DNA from: Clostridia bacterium
GTDB taxonomy: Bacteria; Bacillota; Clostridia; Christensenellales; Borkfalkiaceae
Length of the DNA stretch: 46,502 bases
Direction of reading: 5' to 3'
Assembly (NCBI GenBank): GCA_028720205.1
Contig: JAQYLE010000028.1
Location: 1-46,502, forward strand
This document shows, piece by piece, positions 7,433 through 15,487 of this stretch. A program made the position numbers and the translations under genes. Positions within the stretch are counted from its first letter, which is position 1; every line of letters begins with the position of its first letter. Under the pieces are notes generated by a model that had not been told where the DNA came from, searched no databases, and saw nothing but the letters and a program-made list of their open reading frames with translations.

Positions 7433-7433
7433 T

Positions 7434-7495
7434 AAGACACTATATGTTGTAGGTTTTGAAATATAAGCCGCAAAATATAGTGTCTTGTTTTTTTT
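7434..7495 (+). terminator. Intrinsic terminator after the tRNA fragment
   Basis: AAGACACTATAT (7434-7445) pairs perfectly with ATATAGTGTCTT (7475-7486), and eight T's follow. All three tRNA-derived sites in this window carry a hairpin of this kind directly downstream. Confidence 0.75.
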
Positions 7496-7517
7496 GCTGA
7501 TCTGACTGACTTCCTGA

Positions 7518-7565
7518 ATTTGGGAGTGGATTTGGGAGTGGATTTGGGAGTGAATTTGGGAGTAA
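7518..7565 (+). repeat. Four tandem 12-bp repeats, putative integrase arm sites
   Basis: ATTTGGGAGTGG, ATTTGGGAGTGG, ATTTGGGAGTGA and ATTTGGGAGTAA follow each other without a gap. Related TTTGGGGAGT and TTTGGGAAGT units lie at the same place between the tRNA-derived site and the integrase at 36340-36418 and 40375-40438. The position between att core and int, and the recurrence in three modules, suggest arm-type binding sites for the integrase N-terminal domain. Confidence 0.65.
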
Positions 7566-7576
7566 AACGGGGTTTT

Positions 7577-8827
7577 TCAACACGCGGAATCTTCGTTTTC
7601 GTTCCATTTTAAGTAGTCCACTTTTGCGGCTTCCTTTAATTGGAATTCGTCGGAAAAATCGGTGTATCCCCTGTCGATTTTCGAAGAATGAATCGTTTTG
7701 TCTTCCTCGTGTCCGTCCCACATCATCACAATCTCGCCGTGAACGCCGCATTCTTTTACCCGGGTGATAAAGGTGTAGCGCAGTTCGTGCAGGTGGTGTC
7801 CGGGAAATAACCTTTTCATCGCCGTATGTAAACTGTGCAGATTTACCGTTTTCGCCTTTTCAAAGTCGATATACGGCAAAACGCGTTTCATCATCGGCGT
7901 GAAAGGGATTTTTCGTTTTACAACGTTTTTCCCTTTCTTTTCCTTGCTTGTTTCGCATTCCAACCAGGTGCCGTCGATTACGTTCAGGCTGGCAAGTTCG
8001 CTCCGCCTCAGTCCCGTGTATAACAGCACCAGCAGAGCGTGAGAGGTATCTTTTCCAAGATTTGCCACGCAATACCTGACAAGTTCTTTTTCTTCTCCGT
8101 AAGTAAATGCAGAGCCTTTTTTCGTTTCGTAACTCGGCACAACTACTTTTTTCATCGGTGAGGGAATCGTATAGTCTTCCGCCACTACGTCGAAGATGCA
8201 GCGTAAAAGCAAAAATAACTTATGCGCCGTCCGCATTACGCCGCGTTCCACGTAGGTCAGAAGAAAATTCTGCAATGCGTTCCGGTCTATTCCCGTAACG
8301 GGCTGAGAACCGAAGGCGGGCAACAAATCGCTGTTCAACATTCGCTCGTATTCTTTATAAGTTGACGGTTTCGTCGTTACCTTTTTCAGTTTCAACCATT
8401 CTTCGGAATATTCCGCAAAAGTTCTTACCTTTATTTCCGGCTTTTTGGGCTTCGGTTCTTCGTAAGGTTTGTTATTGAGTTTTTCGATAAATTTCTGTTT
8501 GAGTTTTGTTAAATCTTTGGACGAAACTTCCACGTTGATTCCGCTTCTGTGGAATCTCGCCTCGTATACGCCGTCCGTTTTCAGACGGTAGTGGACGATT
8601 AAGTCGTTCGTCGCAAAGATGTTTTTATAAGCTGTCGGCATTTTTGAAATCTCCTTTTGGGTGAATTTCAGAAATTTCCGATGTTTCGGGTCTTTACTCC
8701 TTTGTTGAACGTTTTTGTATACGGGCAATCCCGAAAGCACCTGCTCGCACAGTTCGCTTTGTCTTCGCATATTTTCTATCAGCAGAGCGACGGAATCATC
8801 CGACTGTAATAGATTTTGTTGTTTCAA
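7577..8827 (-). CDS. int: Tyrosine recombinase / integrase 1
   Basis: The protein has the three parts of an ICE/phage integrase. An N-terminal arm-binding region contains VYEARFHRSGINVEVSSKDL, a SAM-like core-binding domain follows (TFAEYSEEWLKLKKVTTKPS), and the C-terminal catalytic domain has TGLRRSEL (Arg), LHELRYTFITR (His/Arg), MWDGHEED and RGYTDF with the likely tyrosine. It cuts and joins DNA at the tRNA-Gln site to its right in transcript order. I chose TTG at 8827 because AGGAGA plus TTGAA recurs exactly at the start of integrase 2. The Shine-Dalgarno is unusually close, and a TTG at 8863 is the alternative. Integrases 2 and 3 are relatives. Confidence 0.9.
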   Translation of the reverse strand: MKQQNLLQSDDSVALLIENMRRQSELCEQVLSGLPVYKNVQQRSKDPKHRKFLKFTQKEISKMPTAYKNIFATNDLIVHYRLKTDGVYEARFHRSGINVEVSSKDLTKLKQKFIEKLNNKPYEEPKPKKPEIKVRTFAEYSEEWLKLKKVTTKPSTYKEYERMLNSDLLPAFGSQPVTGIDRNALQNFLLTYVERGVMRTAHKLFLLLRCIFDVVAEDYTIPSPMKKVVVPSYETKKGSAFTYGEEKELVRYCVANLGKDTSHALLVLLYTGLRRSELASLNVIDGTWLECETSKEKKGKNVVKRKIPFTPMMKRVLPYIDFEKAKTVNLHSLHTAMKRLFPGHHLHELRYTFITRVKECGVHGEIVMMWDGHEEDKTIHSSKIDRGYTDFSDEFQLKEAAKVDYLKWNENEDSAC

Positions 8828-8905
8828 TTCTCCTTTTGGTTTTGTGTTATTTATATGGGTCAATCTCTCATATTCCCGTTCCGCACTCCTAACGGAAAGA
8901 ATTCC

Positions 8906-8923
8906 TTACACAACTTTCTCCTT
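8906..8923 (-). other. Start-stop minigene before integrase 1
   Basis: On the minus strand AAGGAG, six bases, then GTG directly followed by TAA. The same arrangement with ATG-TAA and identical spacing lies before integrase 2. An overlapping 17-codon frame starting TTG ends at the 8863 TTG, so a short leader peptide is an alternative reading. Confidence 0.4.
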
Positions 8924-8954
8924 ATCTATTCCCGACGTTACGGGGGTGTTAAGC

Positions 8955-8977
8955 GCATTAGCCGAATCGGCTAATGC
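8955..8977. repeat. Perfect 23-bp palindrome
   Basis: GCATTAGCCGA and TCGGCTAATGC are perfect complements around one central A. The palindrome overlaps the last codons of the small DNA-binding gene. It has no T-run, so it is more likely a protein-binding site (operator or excision site) than a terminator. The homologous region before integrase 2 keeps the flanks but not the palindrome. Confidence 0.55.
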
Positions 8978-9198
8978 GTTCCGCTGTTTGTAGAGGATTT
9001 CAGCATTTCATAAGCCTTTTTAATGAAGTCTACCTTCGTCATATTGCGATCTTTCAAAAACGCATTGATTTCAACGAATAAATCGCGCGGTATCATCGTC
9101 TGAAAATTACCGCTTGCCGCCTGACGCTTTTCTTTATTTCTGGCTTCGTACCTTCGATTGGCTACCCTCTGCGGCGTATCTTCTTTTCTTTTTACCAT
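8971..9198 (-). CDS. Small ribbon-helix-helix-like DNA-binding protein
   Basis: The 75-residue protein has a very basic N-terminus (RVANRRYEARNKEKRQ) followed by FQTMIPRDLFVEINAFLKDR and a second helix DFIKKAYEMLK. This is the strand-helix-helix pattern of Arc/MetJ-like regulators. GGAGGG lies 6 bases before ATG. It is encoded just upstream of integrase 1 and reads the same way, so it is probably the element's regulator or excision helper. The family call rests on pattern only. Confidence 0.6.
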   Translation of the reverse strand: MVKRKEDTPQRVANRRYEARNKEKRQAASGNFQTMIPRDLFVEINAFLKDRNMTKVDFIKKAYEMLKSSTNSGTH

Positions 9199-9229
9199 TT
9201 TATCCCTCCGAAAATAATTTTGTATATAT

Positions 9230-9259
9230 ACTATATCATATTTTTCGGGGTTTTGTCAA
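9230..9259 (-). promoter_or_regulatory. Promoter of the RHH-integrase operon
   Basis: On the minus strand a perfect TTGACA (9259-9254), an 18-bp spacer and TATAGT (9235-9230). Transcription would start near 9223, about 25 nt before the small DNA-binding gene. The backbone enzyme gene begins just on the other side, so this promoter marks the edge of the island. Confidence 0.75.
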
Positions 9260-9296
9260 GCGAATGGTAAAATAATCCAAATACGGTTTTAAGTGT

Positions 9297-10766
9297 TTGT
9301 TTGCATGTTTCTATCCGTATTATAAAAAAGATATCGACGAGGGCCGTATCGGCAAAGACGAGGCTTTCGAACTGATTTGCTGCCTTTGGCTGAAACTCTA
9401 CCGCGATTACGACGTACAGCAATCCTGCGTGGGCGGAACGAATCCCGACGGGACGAGCGCGGTAAACGAACTTTCGTATATGATGCTTGACGCTACGGAA
9501 CGTCTGGATTTTATCCGCTGCCTTTCCGTGCGTTTTTCGCAGGCTACGGAAAAAGACTTTCTGAAACGCGCGTTAGAAGTAGTGGGGCACGTGCAAAAAG
9601 GAATTCCCTTCTTCTTCAACGACGACGTGATGATACCGGCATTATTGTCGAAAGGAATTGCCGAGGAGGACGCTTATAATTATACGCAACTCGGTTGCGT
9701 GGAAACGGTAATTCCGGGTAAAAGCAATCCGCACGCCGTTACCGGGGAGACTAATTTCCTCAAAGCGATGGAATATACTCTGGGAAACGGGAGAAGTCTG
9801 GCGTATCCCGAATTTTCGCCGGGCGTTTGTACGGGCGAGATAGAATTGTTTACTACTTATCAGAGTTTTTACGATGCCGTTATAAAACAGGCGGATAAAA
9901 TTCTGGACGTCACCTGTTCGCAGGTAAAAAAATACTGCGACGCCTGTATCGCGCCAAAGGCATATAAATCCCTGCTTACGGAAGGGTGCCTGGAAAGCGG
10001 TCGCGATTTTAACGAAAAAGGAGCGATTTACGATTATTATCAGATTATGCTGGGCGGAATACCCAATCTTGCGGATTCTTTGCTGGTGATTAAAAAATTC
10101 GTTTACGAAGAGAAAAAGTATACGTTGCGCGAGATCAAGGATATTCTTGAAAGCAATTTTGCCGACGAAAGCGTGCGAATGGAATTTATCAATAAAGTAT
10201 CGAAATTCGGCAACGATATCGACGAGGTGGATCAGATCGCAGTAGATCTTGTCAATCACGCATGCGACGAGTTGGAAAAACTCGAAAAAAAATACGGACG
10301 TTCGTTTCACGCACAGCCGTTTACGTTTCTCTGGATGATCGATCACGGAAAAACCAGCGCGGCTTCTCCCGACGGCAGAAGAAAAGGCGAGCCTATTGCG
10401 TACAGCGTTTCGCCGATGCAGGGCAGAGATTTTAACGGACTTACCGCCGTACTCAATTCCATCGCGAAGTTCCCCACGAAAAGAACGCCCGGCACCACTT
10501 CGGCTATCGTAGAGGTAGATCCGAAACTGTTTACGGACAGAAATATAGGCGCGCTCGCCGATATTTTAATCGCGAGCGGAAAAAAAGGACTGAGCAACGT
10601 GCAGTTCAATACCGTGGACGCCGAGACGTTGATCGACGCGAAGCGTCATCCCGAAAAATACAACAACCTTGCGGTGCGCGTATCCGGGTTCAGCCAGAAA
10701 TTCAATCTTTTAGGAGCGGACTTGCAGGATCATATCATCGGCAGGACGAAACATACATGTCTTTAA
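9297..10766 (+). CDS. 5'-truncated glycyl radical enzyme (PFL-like dehydratase type)
   Basis: The open frame gives 489 residues from a TTG at 9297, whereas complete enzymes of this family have about 780-800. The thiyl site is QLGCVE (Cys134, with the Glu two residues later, as in diol/amine-type lyases rather than PFL's double Cys). The glycyl radical loop is RVSGFSQKF (Gly464). Their spacing of 330 is right for the family, so about 300 N-terminal residues are missing. An in-frame TAA at 9273 and the lack of ATG or ribosome site show a real 5' break, at the edge of the integrase module. It overlaps its activase gene. Substrate unknown; probably non-functional unless the rest exists elsewhere. 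Confidence 0.85.
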   Translation: MFACFYPYYKKDIDEGRIGKDEAFELICCLWLKLYRDYDVQQSCVGGTNPDGTSAVNELSYMMLDATERLDFIRCLSVRFSQATEKDFLKRALEVVGHVQKGIPFFFNDDVMIPALLSKGIAEEDAYNYTQLGCVETVIPGKSNPHAVTGETNFLKAMEYTLGNGRSLAYPEFSPGVCTGEIELFTTYQSFYDAVIKQADKILDVTCSQVKKYCDACIAPKAYKSLLTEGCLESGRDFNEKGAIYDYYQIMLGGIPNLADSLLVIKKFVYEEKKYTLREIKDILESNFADESVRMEFINKVSKFGNDIDEVDQIAVDLVNHACDELEKLEKKYGRSFHAQPFTFLWMIDHGKTSAASPDGRRKGEPIAYSVSPMQGRDFNGLTAVLNSIAKFPTKRTPGTTSAIVEVDPKLFTDRNIGALADILIASGKKGLSNVQFNTVDAETLIDAKRHPEKYNNLAVRVSGFSQKFNLLGADLQDHIIGRTKHTCL

Positions 10767-11674
10767 CGGCTTTAATATCCAACATATCCCGCGGCTCGCT
10801 GCACGACGGGAAAGGAATAAGAACCGTCGTCTATTTTAAAGGTTGTAATTTGCGTTGCCGATGGTGTCATAATCCCGAAGCGCTTTCCCGAAAAAAAGAT
10901 ATATTGTATGCCCCGGTGAAATGTATCGGCTGCGGAAAGTGCGCGTCCGTCTGTCCGGAACACCATGGGTTTAACGGAAAAGAGCATACGTATTTCAGAA
11001 AAGATTGTCGTCGTTGCGGCAGTTGCGCCGAAATTTGTCCGACGGGCGCTTTATCGGTTTGCGGCAAGGAAATGTCGGTGGAGGAAGTCTTTGCGGAAAT
11101 AAAAAAAGACCGACATTACTATGCCGCGAGCGACGGAGGCGTCACTTTATCCGGCGGAGAGTGCCTTTTGCAGGCGGATTTTTGCGCCGCACTGTTAAAA
11201 AAATGCAGGGCGGAAAAGATTCATACCGCGATTGAAAGCGCATTTTTTACGGACGAAAAAAATATGGAAAAAGTTTTGCCTTTCGTCGATTTCGTTTTTG
11301 CCGATCTGAAAATCGCCGATCCGCAAAAACACCGGCGTTACACCGGCGGCGACAACAAAAAAATTATAGAAAATATCCGTATTATGTCAAGTACCGTGAA
11401 AGAGGCGACGATACGTATTCCCGTAATTCCCGGCGTGAACGACGGCGAAGAGGATATGGAAGCGCTCGGAAAAATCATCGGGAGTTTTGCAGATGGAATA
11501 AAAAGCGTCGAATTGCTGAAATACAACATACTCGCTTCTTCAAAATATGCGTCTTTGGGAAAAGAGTATTGTAGTTTCGGTGCGGAAACGCAGTCGAACG
11601 AAAAAATGGAGATATTAAAAAACGCTTTACGGAAAATCGTCAAAAATATCCCCGTATTTTTTGAACGGTCTTGA
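10757..11674 (+). CDS. Glycyl radical enzyme activating enzyme (radical SAM)
   Basis: The 305-residue protein carries the radical SAM triad CNLRCRWC near residues 30-37. An inserted bis-[4Fe-4S] ferredoxin-like domain (CIGCGKCASVCP and CRRCGSCAEICP, about 57-96) follows, then the SAM-binding TLSGGECL stretch. This double-cluster layout is typical of activases of non-PFL glycyl radical enzymes. It would abstract the glycine hydrogen of the enzyme encoded just upstream; the genes overlap by 10 nt. The activase itself looks complete. Confidence 0.92.
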   Translation: MSLTALISNISRGSLHDGKGIRTVVYFKGCNLRCRWCHNPEALSRKKDILYAPVKCIGCGKCASVCPEHHGFNGKEHTYFRKDCRRCGSCAEICPTGALSVCGKEMSVEEVFAEIKKDRHYYAASDGGVTLSGGECLLQADFCAALLKKCRAEKIHTAIESAFFTDEKNMEKVLPFVDFVFADLKIADPQKHRRYTGGDNKKIIENIRIMSSTVKEATIRIPVIPGVNDGEEDMEALGKIIGSFADGIKSVELLKYNILASSKYASLGKEYCSFGAETQSNEKMEILKNALRKIVKNIPVFFERS

Positions 11675-11817
11675 TAAACATGTATCAACAGGGCGGAGTT
11701 TAAAGAAAAAGACGCTTTCCGCCTTCCGCACGGCGGCAAAGTTGTGCAGACGATTCGATTCGTTTGCGTTTGCCGATGAAAATAGAGATCTTACCGAATG
11801 AAACAAGGAGACAAATG

Positions 11818-12396
11818 ATGAAAACAATAAAAGACAAGTACTTGGTGGTAGGCGCGGATTTTGCGGGATTTCCTTTAAAGGAAGTAGTTGTGGAGCACTT
11901 AACGAAAAAGGGCTGGAAGATATTGGATTTAGGAGTGAAGAAGGACAGCGATCCGAACGATACCGACCTGATGTTTCACCGCGTAGGCCTGCGCGTGGGC
12001 GCGGAGATATCGGAAGGAAATTACGAAAGGGCGATGGTATTTTGCGGCACGGGCATGGGGATACATATCGCGGCGAGCAAATGCCCTCACGTGCATGCCG
12101 GGGTTGTGGAAAGTCTGCCTGCGGCAACGAGAGCGATTACGGGCAACGGCGTAAACGTTCTGGCAATGGGCGCGTTTTACGTGGCGCCTCAGACGGCGTG
12201 CGATATAGCGGACGCGTATCTTTCTAATTCCTTGGGCAGCGGCTGGGAATGGTGGCATAATTTTTACGAATTCCACAAACTTGCCATCGACGAATTAGAG
12301 GCGTTTAATTACGAAGAATACAAGAAGAACGGCTTTAAAGTACATAAACTCGGCGATTACGATTTAACGCTTGATTTCGATAAAAAACCCGAATAG
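11818..12396 (+). CDS. RpiB/LacA/LacB-family sugar-phosphate isomerase
   Basis: The 192-residue protein has the Rossmann-like start (YLVVGADFAGFPLKE), the active-site loop VFCGTGMGIHIAA with the conserved Cys, and NGVNVLAMGAFYVAP. RpiB members interconvert ribose-5- and ribulose-5-phosphate; LacAB act on galactose-6-phosphate. The C-terminus (about 150-192) is longer than in classic RpiB (about 150 residues), so the substrate is uncertain. AAGGAG lies 7 bases before this ATG; another ATG is 3 bases upstream. It follows the glycyl radical genes and may belong with them, or feed ribose phosphate to the purine operon. Confidence 0.8.
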   Translation: MKTIKDKYLVVGADFAGFPLKEVVVEHLTKKGWKILDLGVKKDSDPNDTDLMFHRVGLRVGAEISEGNYERAMVFCGTGMGIHIAASKCPHVHAGVVESLPAATRAITGNGVNVLAMGAFYVAPQTACDIADAYLSNSLGSGWEWWHNFYEFHKLAIDELEAFNYEEYKKNGFKVHKLGDYDLTLDFDKKPE

Positions 12397-12519
12397 TAAA
12401 TTACGATTTATTTATATAATCTCAAACAAATCAAATTTTCCTTGAAAAGTTTCTTCTGATTACGACAGAAAAAAATATCGGTCGTGTAACGGCGCATGCA
12501 AGAAAAATATTTAAAACGC

Positions 12520-12548
12520 TTGACAAGACGCGTCTGATATGTTACAAT
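12520..12548 (+). promoter_or_regulatory. Promoter of the purine operon
   Basis: TTGACA (12520-12525), a 17-bp spacer and TACAAT (12543-12548). Transcription should start near 12555, directly before the ZTP riboswitch. The stretch 12397-12519 between the isomerase gene and this promoter is AT-rich and shows nothing else I can support. Confidence 0.85.
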
Positions 12549-12565
12549 ACAATCATGAATAAACG

Positions 12566-12662
12566 CTTCCCGCTACTGACGGTTAATGCGCGAACGCAAT
12601 GGAACGGGAGGTTTGTTTTAAGGAGAACAGTCGAAACGCTCTCCGAAGCCGACCGTCTGGGC
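12566..12662 (+). promoter_or_regulatory. ZTP riboswitch (pfl motif)
   Basis: The hallmark 3' part GCCGACCGTCTGGGCA (12648-12663) matches the pfl/ZTP consensus in which GACCG is followed by CTGGGC. The 5' part has a CCCG...CGGG stem (12571-12609) enclosing the internal GGTTAATGCGCGAACGC region. The RNA binds ZMP/ZTP, purine intermediates that accumulate when 10-formyl-THF is short, and then prevents termination. The downstream genes include both formyl-dependent enzymes and fhs, exactly the regulon expected. Confidence 0.9.
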
Positions 12663-12699
12663 ACACTTATCCGTATTGCGGTGTAAGTGCGCCTTTTTT
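12659..12699 (+). terminator. Expression-platform terminator of the ZTP riboswitch
   Basis: GGCACACTTA pairs with TAAGTGCGCC (one mismatch) around a 14-nt loop and ends in six T's. Its 5' strand shares the GGGC of the aptamer, so ligand binding and terminator formation exclude each other. purE begins 21 nt later. Confidence 0.8.
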
Positions 12700-12720
12700 G
12701 ATTTTTTCAGGAGGTATATC

Positions 12721-13233
12721 ATGGATAAAAAAGTTGGCATCGTTATGGGCAGCGACAGCGATTTTCCCGTAGTGCAAAAAGCCGTGGAAACGCTGGAATC
12801 GTTCGGCGTGCCGTACGAAACGCACGTATATTCGGCGCATCGCACGCCCGACGCCGCCGCGGAGTTTGCTAAAACGGCGCGCGAAAAAGGTTTCGGCGTG
12901 ATTATCGCCGCGGCTGGCATGGCGGCGCACCTTGCGGGGGCGATCGCGGCGCGAACCACGCTGCCCGTCATAGGCATTCCTTGTAAAAGCGCCGATTTAA
13001 ACGGCATAGACGCATTGCTTTCCACGGTGCAGATGCCTTCGGGTATCCCTGTGGCGACGGTGGCGATCGGCGGCGGAACGAACGCCGCGCTGCTTGCCGT
13101 GCAGATTCTTGCCGTATCCGACGGCGTTTTGCAAAATAAACTCGACGAAAAACGGAATGCGGACGAAGAAGCCGTGCTGGAAAAAGACGCGAATTTTACG
13201 ACAAAAGCACGCTTTACATCGGTAAAATATTAA
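12721..13233 (+). CDS. purE: N5-carboxyaminoimidazole ribonucleotide mutase PurE
   Basis: The 170-residue protein has GSDSDFPV at 10-17, SAHRTPD near 39-45 and GMAAHLAGAIAA, the class I PurE signatures. It converts N5-CAIR to CAIR. Class I enzymes need PurK to make N5-CAIR; purK is not in this window, so it should be elsewhere. AGGAGG lies 7 bases before ATG. First gene of the riboswitch-controlled operon; about 10 extra C-terminal residues are charged and unimportant-looking. Confidence 0.95.
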   Translation: MDKKVGIVMGSDSDFPVVQKAVETLESFGVPYETHVYSAHRTPDAAAEFAKTAREKGFGVIIAAAGMAAHLAGAIAARTTLPVIGIPCKSADLNGIDALLSTVQMPSGIPVATVAIGGGTNAALLAVQILAVSDGVLQNKLDEKRNADEEAVLEKDANFTTKARFTSVKY

Positions 13234-13257
13234 CAAAGAAAACGGAGGGTACGCACG

Positions 13258-13968
13258 ATGAAAAAAACGGAGCAACTTTACGAAGGCAAAGCCAAAAAGG
13301 TATATGCAACCGACGACGATTCGATAGTAATCGTTTCTTATAAAGACGACGCTACGGCGTTGGACGGTTTAAAAAAGGGCACGATAGCGGGCAAAGGAGC
13401 GGTGAACAACCGTATGTCTAACTATCTAATGCGCCTGTTGGAAAAAGAGGGGGTAAAAACCCATTACGTGCAGGAATTGAACGATCGCGAAACGGCGGTG
13501 AAAAAAGTGAAAATCATACCGTTGGAAGTGATTGTCCGCAATGTTTCCGCCGGCTCTTTCGCCAAGCGTTACGGGGTGGAAGAGGGGATAATTTTCGACG
13601 AGCCCACTTTTGAATTCTCGTATAAAAACGACGAGTTGCACGATCCGCTTTTAAACGAATCGCACGCTTTGGCGCTGAAACTTGCCACGAAAGAGGAGAT
13701 AGCAACCATAAAAGCCATGGCGCTTAAGGTGAACGAAGTGCTGAAAGCGTATTTTTTAACGCTCGGCGTAAAACTTATCGATTTCAAACTGGAATTCGGC
13801 AGGCTTGCCGACGGAACGGTAGTGCTCGCGGATGAAATTTCCCCCGATACCTGCCGTTTCTGGGACGCGAAAACGGGCGAAAAACTGGATAAAGATCGTT
13901 TCCGCAGGGATATGGGCGGCGTGGAAGAGGCGTATAACGAAATGATGCGCCGCGTTTTCGGAAACTGA
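13258..13968 (+). CDS. purC: SAICAR synthetase PurC
   Basis: The 236 residues agree with bacterial PurC (about 235-240). Signatures are LYEGKAKKVY at 7-16, the acidic ADEISPDTCRFWD with metal-binding residues near 190, and DKDRFRRDMG. It joins CAIR and aspartate using ATP. A GGAGG precedes the ATG, 24 nt after purE. The order purE-purC continues the pathway order. Confidence 0.96.
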   Translation: MKKTEQLYEGKAKKVYATDDDSIVIVSYKDDATALDGLKKGTIAGKGAVNNRMSNYLMRLLEKEGVKTHYVQELNDRETAVKKVKIIPLEVIVRNVSAGSFAKRYGVEEGIIFDEPTFEFSYKNDELHDPLLNESHALALKLATKEEIATIKAMALKVNEVLKAYFLTLGVKLIDFKLEFGRLADGTVVLADEISPDTCRFWDAKTGEKLDKDRFRRDMGGVEEAYNEMMRRVFGN

Positions 13969-14008
13969 TTTTTTAAAGAGATAAAGCCGAAAGAAAAAAA
14001 GGAATCGT

Positions 14009-15487
14009 ATGAATCGTAAAATCAAAGAAGAATGCGGAGTATTCGGCGTATTTTCGCCGAAAGAAAGCAACGTGGCTTCCGTTGTTTATTACGGGCTTTT
14101 CGCGTTGCAACATCGCGGTCAGGAAGCGGCGGGTATCGTGGTGAACGACGACGGCGTATTTAAAGCGCATAAAGACGTGGGGCTGGTAAACGACGTGTTT
14201 ACGCCCGAAGAACTCGAACGCTTAGGCACGGGTAACATTGCCGTAGGGCACGTGCGTTACGGCACGACGGGCGGCGGCGGAAGAACCAACGCTCAGCCGA
14301 TGGTGGTAAATCACCTGAAAGGCAATATGGCGCTGGCGCACAACGGAAATCTTGTCAATTCGTACGAACTGCGCTCGGAACTCGAAAACGAAGGCAGTAT
14401 ATTTCATACCACGTCCGATACGGAAGTCATCACGTACGTAATCATTCGGGAACGGTTGAAAACGGGATCGATCGAATCCGCGGTGGCAAACGCCATGGAC
14501 AGATTGGAAGGCGCCTATTCGTTAGTGGTGATGTCGGGCAGCAAACTGATAGCCGCGCGCGATAAATACGGATTCCGTCCGCTTTGCTACGGCACGACGC
14601 CCGACGGGGCTTACGTTGTGGCTTCGGAATCGTGCGCGTTAGACGCGGTGGGCGCTACGAAAGTGCGCGAAGTGGCGCCGGGCGAAGTTCTGGTGTTTTC
14701 GAAAGAGGGCATATACAGCGACCGCAGGCATTGCGGAGGGAAAAAACGTTTCTGCGTATTCGAATACCTGTATTTTGCCCGTCCCGATTCGGAAATAGAC
14801 GGGTGCTGGGTGCACGACGCCAGAAAAAGAGCGGGGGAATTTCTTGCGGAAAGTTATCCCATTCAAGCCGACGTGGTGGTGGGCGTGCCCGATTCGGGGC
14901 TGGACGCGGCGCTCGGATATTCGCAGAAATCGGGCATTCCCTACGAGATAGGGTTTATCAAGAATAAATACATCGGCAGAACGTTCATCGCGCCCTCGCA
15001 AAAGAACAGAGAGAACAAAGTGCGTATCAAACTCAACGTAGTAAAATCGGCGATTGAAGGGAAGAGAGTGATTCTGGTAGACGATTCCATCGTGCGCGGC
15101 ACGACAAGCGCGAGAATCGTTCGGCTGTTGCGCGACGCCGGCGCGAAAGAAGTGCATCTGCTCTCTTCCGCTCCGCCCTTTTTAAATCCCTGTTATTACG
15201 GCACGGATATCGATTCCAGGGAAAATTTAATCGCCTGTCGCCACACGACGGAAGAAATAGCCGAAATTGTCGGGGCGGATTCGCTGGGCTATCTTACGGT
15301 AGAGCAGGCGAAGCGTCTTGCGGGAGGAAGCGGAGAAGATTTATGCCTGGCGTGTTTTAACGGCGAATATCCCACGGCGATACCCGTGGCGGCAGATAAA
15401 AACCGTTTTGAAAGAAAGATCAGCGAAAACCCCAAATACAAACGCGAGGCGGAAGAAAGAACGCGAGGAGAAAGTAACCATGAATAA
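14009..15487 (+). CDS. purF: Glutamine PRPP amidotransferase PurF
   Basis: The 492-residue enzyme makes phosphoribosylamine, the committed step. Eight residues are followed by Cys9 of ECGVFGVF, so the propeptide would be removed to expose the glutaminase nucleophile. The PRPP loop is [14 protein letters not shown]. Cysteines in [11 protein letters not shown] and [12 protein letters not shown] match the [4Fe-4S] ligands of the Bacillus-type, oxygen-labile enzyme, consistent with an anaerobe. Its end overlaps purM by 8 nt. Confidence 0.96.
   Translation: MNRKIKEECGVFGVFSPKESNVASVVYYGLFALQHRGQEAAGIVVNDDGVFKAHKDVGLVNDVFTPEELERLGTGNIAVGHVRYGTTGGGGRTNAQPMVVNHLKGNMALAHNGNLVNSYELRSELENEGSIFHTTSDTEVITYVIIRERLKTGSIESAVANAMDRLEGAYSLVVMSGSKLIAARDKYGFRPLCYGTTPDGAYVVASESCALDAVGATKVREVAPGEVLVFSKEGIYSDRRHCGGKKRFCVFEYLYFARPDSEIDGCWVHDARKRAGEFLAESYPIQADVVVGVPDSGLDAALGYSQKSGIPYEIGFIKNKYIGRTFIAPSQKNRENKVRIKLNVVKSAIEGKRVILVDDSIVRGTTSARIVRLLRDAGAKEVHLLSSAPPFLNPCYYGTDIDSRENLIACRHTTEEIAEIVGADSLGYLTVEQAKRLAGGSGEDLCLACFNGEYPTAIPVAADKNRFERKISENPKYKREAEERTRGESNHE

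Noticed and set aside
7518-7565. Short tandem repeats as a CRISPR array
   Set aside because: The 12-bp units are directly adjacent with no spacers, and no cas genes are near.
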